In this document: piece after piece, positions 47,592 through 55,914 of the stretch
How positions within the stretch are numbered: the stretch's first letter is position 1
Layout of the letters: every line of letters begins with the position of its first letter
Origin: an uncultured Sanguibacteroides sp.
GTDB lineage: Bacteria; Bacteroidota; Bacteroidia; Bacteroidales; Marinifilaceae
Direction: 5' to 3'
Assembly (NCBI RefSeq): GCF_900543425.1
Contig: NZ_UQRQ01000009.1
Coordinates: 1-64,000, forward strand
Length of the DNA stretch: 64,000 bases
Translations under genes and position numbers: made by a program
Notes under the pieces: generated by a model
The model's database searches: none
Seen by the model: only the letters and a program-made list of their open reading frames with translations
Told to the model about the DNA's origin: nothing

Positions 47592-48614
47592 CTACTCTTT
47601 TATGATTTTTACCGTGGCAGACATGCCGGATACCAATTTTATCTGTTTTTTCTGAGCCTCATCCCCTTTTATCTTATCTATAGAGATTTTCAAAGGAATA
47701 CGTTGTGTCACTTTCGTAAAATTACCGGAAGCATTGTTGGGTGGAACCAAAGCGAATTCAGAAGCGGTATTGTCACCGATGTAATAAATCTTTCCCTCAA
47801 AAGTCAACCCATCGTATGCATCCAACGTAAAAATTGCCGATTGTCCCACACGAATCTGTTTAAACTTGGTCTCTTCCAGGTAAACGGCCACCCATATCTC
47901 GTTTCCCCGGTTCAAGGTAAAAATAGTCTGTCCCGCCTCTATCATATCTCCGGGCAGGCTCCACCTTTTCCCGATAACCCCATCGGCTGGAGCTACGATC
48001 CGATAATATCCTAACTCAACCCGGGCCGACCGCAGAGCAGCATCCGTAGCCCGGATCGCCGACTCCACCGCCTTTATATCCGCCTTTATTCCGGCAAGAC
48101 GATTCTGTGCGATCTCGGTTTGTAAATGTGCTGTTTTCCAATTCTGCTCTACCTCCTGAAATTTTTCCAACGGAATTACCCGGTTCTCATACTGCAATTT
48201 TGCCCGATTATAATTTTCGGTATTCCATTGCTCCGTAAGGCTTGCAACCTCCTCTTGTTTCTCCGCCGTTGCTAAATTTATCCGATCAGCCTCCAATTGA
48301 GCAAGCTGTTGTTCCCGCTGGGCTATCGTTTGTTGCAAACGGGCCTCCGCAATACTATCGTCCAACAAAGCCAAAAGCATTCCCGCCTTTACGGTATCCC
48401 CTTCCATCACATAAAGCTGACGAATCTCTCCCGATACCTGCGTGGATACATTTACCCGATAGGTATCCAGATTCGCATCGTCGGTACTGATATATTTACG
48501 GTAGTTAAGCCACCAGAGCAAAACGACAACGATAGCAATAACAATGAAAATAATTAAAAACACAATTTTCTTCCGCTCATTCTTGTGAATCGTAGATTGT
48601 AATGGCTCTGTCAT
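47592..48614 (-). CDS. EmrA/HlyD-type periplasmic adaptor protein
   Basis: A membrane fusion protein of 340 residues from the ATG at 48614. It has a short cytoplasmic start (MTEPLQSTIHKNERKK), one membrane helix (IVFLIIFIVIAIVVVLLWWL), a split biotinyl-lipoyl-like domain (VSTQVSGEIRQLYVMEGDTVKAG ... IVAPADGVIGKRWSLPGDMIEAGQ), an alpha hairpin between the halves, and a beta-barrel domain. The open frame extends 37 codons upstream, but a -7 box at 48668-48675 and the position of the membrane helix favour 48614. First gene of the emrA-emrB-tolC-like operon; no linked regulator was found. Confidence 0.92.
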   Translation of the reverse strand: MTEPLQSTIHKNERKKIVFLIIFIVIAIVVVLLWWLNYRKYISTDDANLDTYRVNVSTQVSGEIRQLYVMEGDTVKAGMLLALLDDSIAEARLQQTIAQREQQLAQLEADRINLATAEKQEEVASLTEQWNTENYNRAKLQYENRVIPLEKFQEVEQNWKTAHLQTEIAQNRLAGIKADIKAVESAIRATDAALRSARVELGYYRIVAPADGVIGKRWSLPGDMIEAGQTIFTLNRGNEIWVAVYLEETKFKQIRVGQSAIFTLDAYDGLTFEGKIYYIGDNTASEFALVPPNNASGNFTKVTQRIPLKISIDKIKGDEAQKKQIKLVSGMSATVKIIKE

Positions 48615-48667
48615 AATCAAAATCTTTAAATTACAAATAAATAACCCGTCTGTCTCTATAAACGAAA

Positions 48668-48675
48668 CAAACTTA
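48668..48675 (-). promoter_or_regulatory. -7 box for the exporter operon
   Basis: The minus strand reads TAAGTTTG, matching TAnnTTTG. It lies about 54 bases before the ATG at 48614 and inside the longer open frame, which supports the shorter protein. Confidence 0.4.
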
Positions 48676-48782
48676 TTTCCGGTTTCGGAAGAAAGAATTT
48701 TTATAGAAGAAGAAAAAAATAACAACTACGACAAGGCCATCCCTTCTATCCTGTCCGGTTAATCTTTAATCTTTGTTACATA

Positions 48783-48814
48783 CTTGACTTTCGCTTCGTT
48801 TTTTCGTAACTTAG
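48783..48814 (+). promoter_or_regulatory. Candidate clpP promoter
   Basis: CTTG (48783-48786) and TAACTTAG (48807-48814) are separated by 20 bases; each differs by one base from the -33 TTTG and -7 TAnnTTTG. The clpP ATG follows 22 bases later. Confidence 0.4.
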
Positions 48815-48836
48815 CGGCGGATTAAATTAAAATAAT

Positions 48837-49511
48837 ATGTTCCCAAAAGATGAATTTAGAAAATATGCCACGAAACATAAAGGCATCAGCAGTTTGAATC
48901 TGGAACGGTTCGAATCTGCCACGGCAAGCTATATATCTCCGACCATCATCGAAGAGCGTCAATTAAATATCGCCACGATGGACGTTTTTTCCCGTTTGAT
49001 GATGGACCGGATTATCTTTTTAGGTACACCTATCGATGACGATGTGGCTAATATCATTATGGCTCAACTTCTTTTTCTGGAATCCACGGATCCCGGAAAA
49101 GACATCCAGATCTATTTCAATACACCGGGAGGTTCCGTGTATGCCGGTTTGGGAATATACGACACCATGCAATATATAAAATGTGACGTGGCTACCATTT
49201 GTACCGGTATGGCCGCTTCCATGGGAGCGGTTCTTTTGACAGCCGGAACAAAAGGGAAACGTTCTGCATTACAACACTCGCGAGTGATGATCCATCAACC
49301 CATGGGAGGAGCCTCAGGACAGGCATCCGACATCGAAATTACAGCACGCGAAATTATTAAGTTGAAAAAAGAACTCTACACGATTATTGCCGACCATTCC
49401 GGAAATCCGTTTAAAAAAGTGGAAAAAGATTCCGATCGGGATTACTGGATGACCGCCGAAGAAGCTAAAAACTACGGTATGATCGATGTAGTATTAACCA
49501 GAGAAAAATAA
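48837..49511 (+). CDS. clpP: ATP-dependent Clp protease proteolytic subunit
   Basis: ClpP forms the double heptameric protease chamber that degrades unfolded or tagged proteins delivered by ClpX. The 224 residues include a short N-terminal propeptide. The serine nucleophile is Ser128 in GMAASMGA, the histidine is His153 in MIHQPMGG, and the aspartate is Asp202 in DSDRDYWM. Spacing between Ser and His (25) equals that of other ClpPs. The stop codon is immediately followed by the clpX start (no gap), so the two are co-transcribed. A trigger-factor gene, often found before clpP, is not upstream here. Confidence 0.97.
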   Translation: MFPKDEFRKYATKHKGISSLNLERFESATASYISPTIIEERQLNIATMDVFSRLMMDRIIFLGTPIDDDVANIIMAQLLFLESTDPGKDIQIYFNTPGGSVYAGLGIYDTMQYIKCDVATICTGMAASMGAVLLTAGTKGKRSALQHSRVMIHQPMGGASGQASDIEITAREIIKLKKELYTIIADHSGNPFKKVEKDSDRDYWMTAEEAKNYGMIDVVLTREK

Positions 49512-50732
49512 ATGATACAGGACAAATGTTCTTTTTGCGGAAGATCCAGGGATGAAGTGGATCTTCTTATATCAGGTGTGGACGGTTTTATCTGTGATAT
49601 GTGTGCGACGCAAGCGTATGATATCGTACAGGAAGAACAAAAAAGCCATCCATCCTCGTTAAATCTGGATCAGATCGAGGTAAAAAAGCCGATCGAGATC
49701 AAAGAATTTATGGATCAATACGTGATCGGCCAGGATGAAGCTAAAAAGCACCTGGCAGTAGCCGTATATAATCATTACAAACGTCTGGCCCAAAAAGAGA
49801 ACCAGGATGACGTCGAAATCGAAAAGTCGAACATCATTATGGTCGGCAGGACAGGAACGGGAAAAACCCTGTTAGCACGCACCATCGCTAAAATGCTACA
49901 CGTGCCTTTCACCATCGTGGATGCCACGGTTCTGACGGAAGCCGGTTACGTGGGAGAAGATATCGAATCTATCCTGACCCGACTGTTGCAAGCTGCCGAT
50001 TACGACGTGGAAGCCGCCGAAAAAGGGATCGTGTTTATTGACGAGATCGATAAAATTGCCCGTAAGGGAGATAATCCTTCCATCACCCGGGATGTTAGCG
50101 GAGAGGGAGTACAACAAGGGCTGTTAAAACTACTGGAAGGCTCGATCGTAAATGTCCCGCCCCAAGGAGGACGCAAACACCCGGAACAAAAATTGATACC
50201 GGTAAATACGAAAAATATTCTATTTATCTGCGGTGGGGCATTCGATGGTATTGAGAAAAAAATTGCCCAACGGATGAACACCCAGGTGGTAGGCTTTACT
50301 GCCAGCAAAGAGACGGAAACCATCGACCGGGACAATATGCTTCAATACATTGCCCCTCAAGATTTAAAATCATTCGGACTTATTCCGGAAATCATCGGGC
50401 GTCTACCGGTATTAACTTATTTGGAACCGTTAGACAGACAAGCTCTAAGGAATATCCTCACGGAACCCAAGAATGCCATTATCCGCCAATACGTGAAATT
50501 ATTCGATCTGGATCATATACAATTGAATTTCGATGAAGAGGTATTTGAATACATTGTCGATAAAGCGATCGAATTCAAATTAGGAGCCCGCGGACTCCGT
50601 TCCATTTGTGAAGCGATTATGACAGACTTAATGTTCGAGATTCCTTCGCAGAAATGTGAAACCATCACGATCACCAAGGAGTATGCCGAAAGCAGGTTAC
50701 AAAAATTAAGCGCCCAGAAACTTCGGGCTTAA
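49512..50732 (+). CDS. clpX: ATP-dependent Clp protease ATP-binding subunit
   Basis: ClpX is the AAA+ unfoldase that recognises substrates such as tmRNA-tagged proteins and feeds them to ClpP. The 406-residue protein has the N-terminal zinc-binding domain (CSFCG ... CDMC, residues 5-36). Walker A is GRTGTGKT (usually GPTGSGKT), Walker B is IVFIDEIDKIA, followed by sensor segments and the GLIPEIIGRLPV block. The ClpP-docking IGF tripeptide is VGF here. The ending (LRA) is ordinary. Its direct coupling to clpP and the presence of ssrA at 55.9 kb place the tag-and-degrade system in one neighbourhood. Confidence 0.97.
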   Translation: MIQDKCSFCGRSRDEVDLLISGVDGFICDMCATQAYDIVQEEQKSHPSSLNLDQIEVKKPIEIKEFMDQYVIGQDEAKKHLAVAVYNHYKRLAQKENQDDVEIEKSNIIMVGRTGTGKTLLARTIAKMLHVPFTIVDATVLTEAGYVGEDIESILTRLLQAADYDVEAAEKGIVFIDEIDKIARKGDNPSITRDVSGEGVQQGLLKLLEGSIVNVPPQGGRKHPEQKLIPVNTKNILFICGGAFDGIEKKIAQRMNTQVVGFTASKETETIDRDNMLQYIAPQDLKSFGLIPEIIGRLPVLTYLEPLDRQALRNILTEPKNAIIRQYVKLFDLDHIQLNFDEEVFEYIVDKAIEFKLGARGLRSICEAIMTDLMFEIPSQKCETITITKEYAESRLQKLSAQKLRA

Positions 50733-50736
50733 TCAT

Positions 50737-50763
50737 AAAAAAACGGTCATTGACCGTTTTTTT
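50737..50763. terminator. Bidirectional terminator after clpX
   Basis: A perfect 12-bp stem (50737-50748 with 50752-50763: A-tract, CGGTC/GACCG, T-tract) with a 3-base loop between the convergent clpX and tcdA genes. It overlaps the last two bases of tcdA. Confidence 0.9.
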
Positions 50764-51481
50764 ACCTTCCTATCAGATCACGGATCACCACCGAGGCACA
50801 AAAACAACCGAAAGCAGGCGGCATATAAGAGATCGTTCCTACATTAGATTTTTTATTTTCACCCTCGCTTAGAACCACCGCTTCTGGATCGACCTCCTCC
50901 GGGGAAAACACGACCTTCACTCCTTTATATACGCCTAATTTATGTAATCTCTTTCTCAACATCCTCGCCAGATTACAATTATAGGATTTAGAAATATCCG
51001 CAATTCGTATTTGCGCAGGATCAAATTTTCCCCCGGCTCCCATCGAACTCACGATAGAATAACCGTTCTGCAAACTATGATATATCAAGAAAATTTTGGG
51101 TGCTAACGTGTCTATTGCATCCACAATATAATCATAGGGAGCCATCTTCAACACCTCTATCATCCGGTCGTCCCGAATATAATCATTAATAACATGTAAT
51201 CGTATATCCGGGTTTATATCCCGAAAACGAGCTGCCATAACTTCGGCCTTAGGCTTACCCATATTACAATCTAAAGCGGGTAATTGACGATTCTTGTTGG
51301 TCTCTTCCACACAATCTCCATCAATAATAGTCATCTCCCCTATTCCCGCACGACATAACTGCTCCGCCGCATAGGCACCTACACCTCCTAACCCCGCGAC
51401 CAAGACGTGAGCTTCCTGTAATCTTTTTAACGCCTCTTTTCCGACTAACAATTCCGTCCGGCTTAACCACTCTGTCATCAT
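50762..51481 (-). CDS. tcdA: tRNA threonylcarbamoyladenosine dehydratase
   Basis: A 239-residue E1/ThiF-superfamily enzyme that, with ATP, closes the t6A residue at position 37 of ANN-decoding tRNAs into the cyclic form ct6A. It shows the Rossmann nucleotide loop GLGGVGAYAAEQLCRAGIG, the DGDCVEETNKNRQ segment with the conserved arginine and ATP-binding residues, and DYIVDAIDTLAPKIFLI. It lacks the catalytic cysteine region of ubiquitin-type E1 enzymes. It is the second gene after the TatD-family gene, three bases downstream. Confidence 0.92.
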   Translation of the reverse strand: MMTEWLSRTELLVGKEALKRLQEAHVLVAGLGGVGAYAAEQLCRAGIGEMTIIDGDCVEETNKNRQLPALDCNMGKPKAEVMAARFRDINPDIRLHVINDYIRDDRMIEVLKMAPYDYIVDAIDTLAPKIFLIYHSLQNGYSIVSSMGAGGKFDPAQIRIADISKSYNCNLARMLRKRLHKLGVYKGVKVVFSPEEVDPEAVVLSEGENKKSNVGTISYMPPAFGCFCASVVIRDLIGR

Positions 51482-51484
51482 ACC

Positions 51485-52162
51485 TTATATCTTAATCACT
51501 CTTTGATAATTATCCCAAATAACTCGTTTTAACTCTTCCTCCCCGATTCCTAATACAGAAGCCGCAGCTTCGTATATGGTCTCTATCCGTATCTCCCGAT
51601 CATCACTCTCCAAAAAAAGCGCATATAACGGAATCTTCCTTAACAAACGAAATATGTTAGAATAAGGATTCAAAACCTGGGGACCCGCCGAAATATAAAA
51701 ACCATGTTCTAATAATTGATTAAGAATCTGTTCATTATTATTAAAACCATGAATAATCCAAGGAATCGTTGTCTTCACCCCTTTATGTATTCTGATCAAA
51801 TCGGAATAAGCCTTAACGCAATGAATAATTAAAGGTTTTTGTACACATTCCGCCAACTCGACCTGTCCCAACAACAGCGGAATTTGTTCCGAAAATAACA
51901 CGGTAGACCTCCGATCCAAGCCACACTCTCCCATCGCAACCACCTCTTTTAACGCAATCATCCGCTTCAACTCCTCCAAAATTTCCTCCCGCTTTCTCGT
52001 GAGTTCTTTCATCGGATGCCAGCCCGCAGAATAGAAAAACTCGGTTCCCTCCGAACGGCTTTTCTCCAGTTCGGCTTTCAAATCGGCATAACACTCTCCG
52101 ACGTCCAATATATTGACCCCGCCTCCTCCGCAATGCGTATGTATATTTACACAGGAAATCAT
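51485..52162 (-). CDS. TatD-family metal-dependent hydrolase
   Basis: A 225-residue TIM-barrel hydrolase from ATG 52162. The metal-binding HTH occurs at the very start (NIHTHC), MGECGLDRR carries the conserved glutamate, PLIIHCVKAYSDL and PWIIHGFN carry two histidines, and LFLESDDRE the last aspartate. TatD proteins act as 3'-5' DNA/RNA exonucleases or as D-aminoacyl-tRNA-like hydrolases; this one is rather short. The frame could extend to TTG 52183 but the ATG is preferred. A TATCTTTG -7 box is at 52195-52202. Confidence 0.88.
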   Translation of the reverse strand: MISCVNIHTHCGGGGVNILDVGECYADLKAELEKSRSEGTEFFYSAGWHPMKELTRKREEILEELKRMIALKEVVAMGECGLDRRSTVLFSEQIPLLLGQVELAECVQKPLIIHCVKAYSDLIRIHKGVKTTIPWIIHGFNNNEQILNQLLEHGFYISAGPQVLNPYSNIFRLLRKIPLYALFLESDDREIRIETIYEAAASVLGIGEEELKRVIWDNYQRVIKI

Positions 52163-52194
52163 TTTTCTTTGCTTGCAAGACAAACTCCTTTACA

Positions 52195-52202
52195 CAAAGA
52201 TA
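52195..52202 (-). promoter_or_regulatory. -7 box for tatD-tcdA
   Basis: The minus strand reads TATCTTTG, a perfect TAnnTTTG, about 33 bases before the ATG at 52162. It is just past the stop of the preceding desulfidase gene. Confidence 0.55.
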
Positions 52203-52215
52203 TGAAAAAGGGAGA

Positions 52216-53505
52216 CTACTTTGTCCCCTTATGACACATAATATTCAATATCGTCTTATCCGTCTCTTCCATTCCGGCCGTTCCGATCAACCCGACATTT
52301 CGAATCGTCTTTTCTATATCATCTTCTATGATTCCATCGTCATTGGTTCGGATTCCCCGCATAGCCAACAAAGCAGCCTGTACGGCTGCCGAAACTCCGG
52401 AATACACTTTTAAAGCGCATCCTTGCTTTGCCCCGTCACACATCATTCCCGTCAAATTGGAACACATCGTTTTTATAGCGTTCACTACCTGATCGTAATT
52501 TCCTCCCATCAGATAGGTTATGGCTGATGCCGCCCCGGTCCCGGCAATTAAAATACCGCAAAGAGCCGATAAATGCCCCATATAGGAGTGAATATGGGCT
52601 GCAATCAAATTACTCATAGCCAAAGCCCGCACCAACTGATCTCTGGAAGACCCGAATTTTTCAGCCGCAACAATGACCGGCATATATACCGTGATCCCCT
52701 GATTTCCGCTGCCGGAATTAGTCATCACGGGTTTCGGACACCCGTCCATACGAGCATCGGAAGCTGCTGTCGCCTGAATCAAGGCATTATTCAACAAATC
52801 ATTTTCTAATAGCCCCCTATCGATATTTTCCTGCAAAGTTTTACCAATTTGCAGTCCGTACTCTTTTCTCAATCCCTCCGAGGCAATCTCCTTATTCATC
52901 TCGGCACCTTCCAATACAAATTCGATATCTTTCAACTCCACCTCATGGACAAAATCCCATATTCTTCTGACACTCAACTCAGGACAACTCTCTTTTGACA
53001 GTTTTGAAGCATCCACCCGATACTCTTTTTCAAAAATGACCTCCCCGTTTTTCTCCACATACACGATGTTCGTGTGGTCATTTACGATAATCACTTTTAC
53101 CGTATCATCCCCTTTCCGGGCATCCACTTCCGCGTATAACTTATCGGGAGCATCTTCTTTCATGGAAACAATTACATTCGATACCAACTCCTTTGCAACT
53201 TGCAAATTATCTCCTTCGTTCACTTCTTTCAGTACCTCTAATCCATACCTACTTTTACCACAGACGGCACCTAAAGCGGCAGCTATCGACAAACCAACCA
53301 TTCCCGTACCCGGAATTCCAACGCCCATTCCGTTCTTGTAAATATTCCCACTTACTTGCACCTCCAGATACTCGGGAATATCCCCTAAAACCTCTTTACA
53401 TTTAGCACAAGCAAGAGCACAAGCCACGGGTTCCGTACATCCTAAGGCAGCTTTAGCTTCTTTTCTTAATATGTCAACAATTTGATTATTTGATACTTGA
53501 GTCAT
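52216..53505 (-). CDS. L-cysteine desulfidase / serine dehydratase-alpha-like protein (CyuA/UPF0597 family)
   Basis: A 429-residue protein of the CyuA (formerly YhaM, UPF0597) family, which breaks cysteine to pyruvate, ammonia and sulfide with an iron-sulfur cluster. The start LGCTEPVACALACAKCKEVLG and the later segments MDGCPKPVMTNSGSGNQGI and MCSNLTGMMCDGAKQGCALKV hold the conserved cysteines that match those of L-serine dehydratase alpha chains. Activity on cysteine against serine cannot be told from sequence. Cytoplasmic. It has its own -7 box (53554-53561). Confidence 0.88.
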   Translation of the reverse strand: MTQVSNNQIVDILRKEAKAALGCTEPVACALACAKCKEVLGDIPEYLEVQVSGNIYKNGMGVGIPGTGMVGLSIAAALGAVCGKSRYGLEVLKEVNEGDNLQVAKELVSNVIVSMKEDAPDKLYAEVDARKGDDTVKVIIVNDHTNIVYVEKNGEVIFEKEYRVDASKLSKESCPELSVRRIWDFVHEVELKDIEFVLEGAEMNKEIASEGLRKEYGLQIGKTLQENIDRGLLENDLLNNALIQATAASDARMDGCPKPVMTNSGSGNQGITVYMPVIVAAEKFGSSRDQLVRALAMSNLIAAHIHSYMGHLSALCGILIAGTGAASAITYLMGGNYDQVVNAIKTMCSNLTGMMCDGAKQGCALKVYSGVSAAVQAALLAMRGIRTNDDGIIEDDIEKTIRNVGLIGTAGMEETDKTILNIMCHKGTK

Positions 53506-53553
53506 TCCATATAATTTTTACACGTGAACTTCAAACGATTCCCCCTATCCGTA

Positions 53554-53561
53554 CAAAAATA
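53554..53561 (-). promoter_or_regulatory. -7 box for the desulfidase gene
   Basis: The minus strand reads TATTTTTG, matching TAnnTTTG, about 49 bases before the ATG at 53505. Confidence 0.45.
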
Positions 53562-53604
53562 ATGTTATTTATCTATTTTTCTATCATTTCAATACAATTT
53601 ATGC

Positions 53605-53612
53605 TATCTTTG
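53605..53612 (+). promoter_or_regulatory. -7 box for the SPOR protein gene
   Basis: TATCTTTG on the plus strand, a perfect -7 element, in the divergent region between the desulfidase and the SPOR gene. Confidence 0.55.
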
Positions 53613-53678
53613 TTCACTCCATGAAAGATCATGGTATCATGTTGTTACAACACGAACGATTAAATACATCTTATAAAA

Positions 53679-54209
53679 ATGAGAGCACTTTTAGTCACAG
53701 TATTATTATTTATAGCGAATTACGGCTGGGGGCAAAACGACACGATCCCTTCTGTCGAAAAAGAGTTTGATTTCATACGTGAATTACTGGAACCCAATCG
53801 CTTGGGTGGAGTAAACATTCGAATTTCCGGCGATCCCAGGATCGAAAAATTAGTCAGGTTGAATATAACCAATAATAAAAAAGGATATTCGTTCAAAGGC
53901 TATCGAATTCAGATTCTATCTACAAGCTCCTCCAATTCGAACGTCGATAGTTTAAAAAAATACACGGAAAATTTCGAAAAGCTTTTTCCCGATATTCCGG
54001 CTTATTTACAATATTTTGATCCTGATTTCAAAATCAGAGTCGGCAACTTCCATTCCCGTCTGGAAGCAATCCCCGCGCTAAAACGTATCCGCAAAAAATA
54101 CCCCAACAGTTATCCTGTAAAAACGGACATCTATTTAAAAGAATTGAATCGGGTACAAGAACAAGATACGATTTCCGCTCCTGATCCTTTGCTGCCGTTT
54201 AAACGGTAA
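53679..54209 (+). CDS. SPOR-domain protein
   Basis: A 176-residue exported protein with signal peptide (MRALLVTVLLFIANYGWGQ) and a C-terminal SPOR domain of about 75 residues (GYRIQILSTSSSNSNVDSLKKYTENFEKLFPDIPAYLQYFDPDFKIRVGNFHSRLEAIPALKRIRKKYPNSYPV). SPOR domains bind denuded glycan strands of peptidoglycan, often at division sites. No lipobox was seen. The last 11 bases overlap the 3' end of the convergent GSCFA gene. Confidence 0.88.
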   Translation: MRALLVTVLLFIANYGWGQNDTIPSVEKEFDFIRELLEPNRLGGVNIRISGDPRIEKLVRLNITNNKKGYSFKGYRIQILSTSSSNSNVDSLKKYTENFEKLFPDIPAYLQYFDPDFKIRVGNFHSRLEAIPALKRIRKKYPNSYPVKTDIYLKELNRVQEQDTISAPDPLLPFKR

Positions 54210-55185
54210 GCAAAGCTTCAAGTTGTTTTATTTCGCTTGCAAAATTTATAGTAGGATGAATCCGGCTTACCTCTCGAATGGTAGCCAATAATTTTCGCAC
54301 CATGGTTTGGTAATCGTCGGAAGCCACATCGAACGGACGGTGAGCCATTCCTTTATTTATTCGTCCTATCGTATTCATCACGCCCAAAACATCCGGACTA
54401 ATATAGCTAAACAACAAACGCTCCCAAATATAATCGACGGTAAACGGCGTTAAATGAAGCATATCTTCCGCGTAAAAACGATAATCCCGCAACTCATCTA
54501 ATACAATCTCGTAAGCGGGGAAATAATAAACCTGATCCACGGCTTCCCGTATCTGATCAATAGCCAGCAATAACGTCGCTTTACTCAACTGATTGCCGTC
54601 GGCTCCATCTTTCCAATGACGGATAGGACTAACGGTAAACATCACCCGCAAATCGGGATTCACCTCCCGTAACTGGTGGATCAACGAAACATACTCGTTC
54701 ACGATATCCCCGATACCCAGTCGGTAACGCTCGAACTCCTTGGCGGGAATTTTATGACAATTCGACACTACCGTCCCTGTTTTTATATATTTATAGACCC
54801 AAGACGTACCCCATGTTATGACTAATAAATCCGTTCTTCTCAAGTTCTCACAAGCTTGTTCGAGCCTTCCGTTTATCCGGTCCAGAAGCGTCTGAAGTTC
54901 TTTATCCGAAAAACAACTATGATGACAAAGGCTTATCCATTTCCCATTCTCTTGTAACAAATCCTTTTCTTGAAATTTTTTCTTATCTAACATCAGGTGA
55001 AGTACATTGGCCACCGAATAGGGATTATACACGATACCACAAGGATTCACATCCACATCAAATTTATAATATGTAAACTTATTGCCCATATTCTCGGCAA
55101 AGCAAGATCCCAACAGCATCAGTTTAGAACGGTAGTCAATCAAAAAATCGGGAGGGGTAATATTCACCTTCGTCTGTAAATTCAT
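54199..55185 (-). CDS. GSCFA-domain protein
   Basis: A 328-residue protein with the signature GSCFAENMG at about residues 27-35, then FDVDVNPCGIVYNP and TVSPIRHWKDGADGNQLSKATLLLA. GSCFA proteins belong to the SGNH hydrolase-like superfamily: the serine of GSCFA and the later H-containing block could be catalytic, and links to cell-surface polysaccharide modification are suspected, but function is not known. No signal peptide. It has its own -7 box at 55225-55232. Confidence 0.87.
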   Translation of the reverse strand: MNLQTKVNITPPDFLIDYRSKLMLLGSCFAENMGNKFTYYKFDVDVNPCGIVYNPYSVANVLHLMLDKKKFQEKDLLQENGKWISLCHHSCFSDKELQTLLDRINGRLEQACENLRRTDLLVITWGTSWVYKYIKTGTVVSNCHKIPAKEFERYRLGIGDIVNEYVSLIHQLREVNPDLRVMFTVSPIRHWKDGADGNQLSKATLLLAIDQIREAVDQVYYFPAYEIVLDELRDYRFYAEDMLHLTPFTVDYIWERLLFSYISPDVLGVMNTIGRINKGMAHRPFDVASDDYQTMVRKLLATIREVSRIHPTINFASEIKQLEALLTV

Positions 55186-55224
55186 ATCCGTTTGTTTTAA
55201 TTTTAAACTCTTTTAGCTTTCCTA

Positions 55225-55232
55225 CAAAAATA
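55225..55232 (-). promoter_or_regulatory. -7 box for the GSCFA gene
   Basis: The minus strand reads TATTTTTG, matching TAnnTTTG, about 40 bases before the ATG at 55185. Confidence 0.45.
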
Positions 55233-55248
55233 CGGAAGATTTACTTTT

Positions 55249-55284
55249 TTTGTACCGACAATCTCCATCTATTTTATATTTTTG
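55249..55284 (+). promoter_or_regulatory. Candidate mntP promoter
   Basis: TTTG (55249-55252) and TATTTTTG (55277-55284) resemble the -33 and -7 boxes, although the 24-base spacing is slightly long. It precedes the ATG at 55301 and shows that the longer frame from 55250 is not the product. No yybP-ykoY manganese riboswitch is visible. Confidence 0.4.
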
Positions 55285-55300
55285 TACAAAATATCTACGT

Positions 55301-55855
55301 ATGGGAATCATCACCATGTTTATGATTGCCGTTGGTCTTGCGATGGATAGTCTCGCCGTAAGCATCAGCGGAGGGATTTTTATGAAGCCGTTTTGCCTGA
55401 AACAAACCATGAAGTTAGCCTTAACCATGGGGATCTTTCAAGGAGGAATGACCCTATTAGGTTGGGCCCTGGGGGTCAGTTTCAGTTCATACATTACAGC
55501 ATACGACCATTGGGTCGCTTTTATTTTATTGTCTTTTTTGGGAGGCAAAATGATTTACGAATCTTTTCAGGAAGAGACCAGTTCTTTCGCCTCTTTGTCG
55601 AATAAAACATTATTAACCTTAGGAGTGGCAACCAGTATCGATGCACTTGCCGTCGGAATAAGTATGGCCTTTTTAAAAGTCAGTATATATCTCCCCTCGT
55701 TTATTATCGGTTTCACAACATTCATTTTATCCCTTGCCGGAGTTTGTTTCGGTTATCGCTTCGGCAAAATAAAAGGAATCAACGTGGAATTACTCGGGGG
55801 AATCATCCTGATTGCCATAGGGACAAAGATTCTTATCGAACATTGCTCCGAATAA
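55301..55855 (+). CDS. mntP: Manganese efflux pump MntP
   Basis: A 184-residue inner-membrane protein with six helices. It exports Mn2+ to avoid manganese toxicity. The family marks are AVGLAMDSLAVSISGG in helix 1 and its pseudo-repeat LGVATSIDALAVGISMAFL in helix 4, each with the key Asp. The ATG at 55301 follows a promoter; the earlier TTG 55250 gives 17 residues unlike the family. The gene lies directly before ssrA, with a 59-base gap. Confidence 0.92.
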   Translation: MGIITMFMIAVGLAMDSLAVSISGGIFMKPFCLKQTMKLALTMGIFQGGMTLLGWALGVSFSSYITAYDHWVAFILLSFLGGKMIYESFQEETSSFASLSNKTLLTLGVATSIDALAVGISMAFLKVSIYLPSFIIGFTTFILSLAGVCFGYRFGKIKGINVELLGGIILIAIGTKILIEHCSE

Positions 55856-55868
55856 TTTTCTCTATACC

Positions 55869-55899
55869 TTTCAATATACCGCATATTTCTTTATCTTTG
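55869..55899 (+). promoter_or_regulatory. Promoter of ssrA
   Basis: TTTC (55869-55872, one base from TTTG) and a perfect TATCTTTG (55892-55899) are 19 bases apart, the usual Bacteroidetes spacing. The mature tmRNA begins 15 bases later. Confidence 0.6.
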
Positions 55900-55914
55900 T
55901 AACCACATATCTAT

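Noticed and set aside
47442..48014. A 190-codon plus-strand frame opposite the exporter genes
   Set aside because: It overlaps the EmrA and EmrB genes on the other strand, both of which have clear family motifs.
55201..55300. A manganese (yybP-ykoY) riboswitch before mntP
   Set aside because: The gap between the divergent genes is short, and the conserved core of this riboswitch is not visible.
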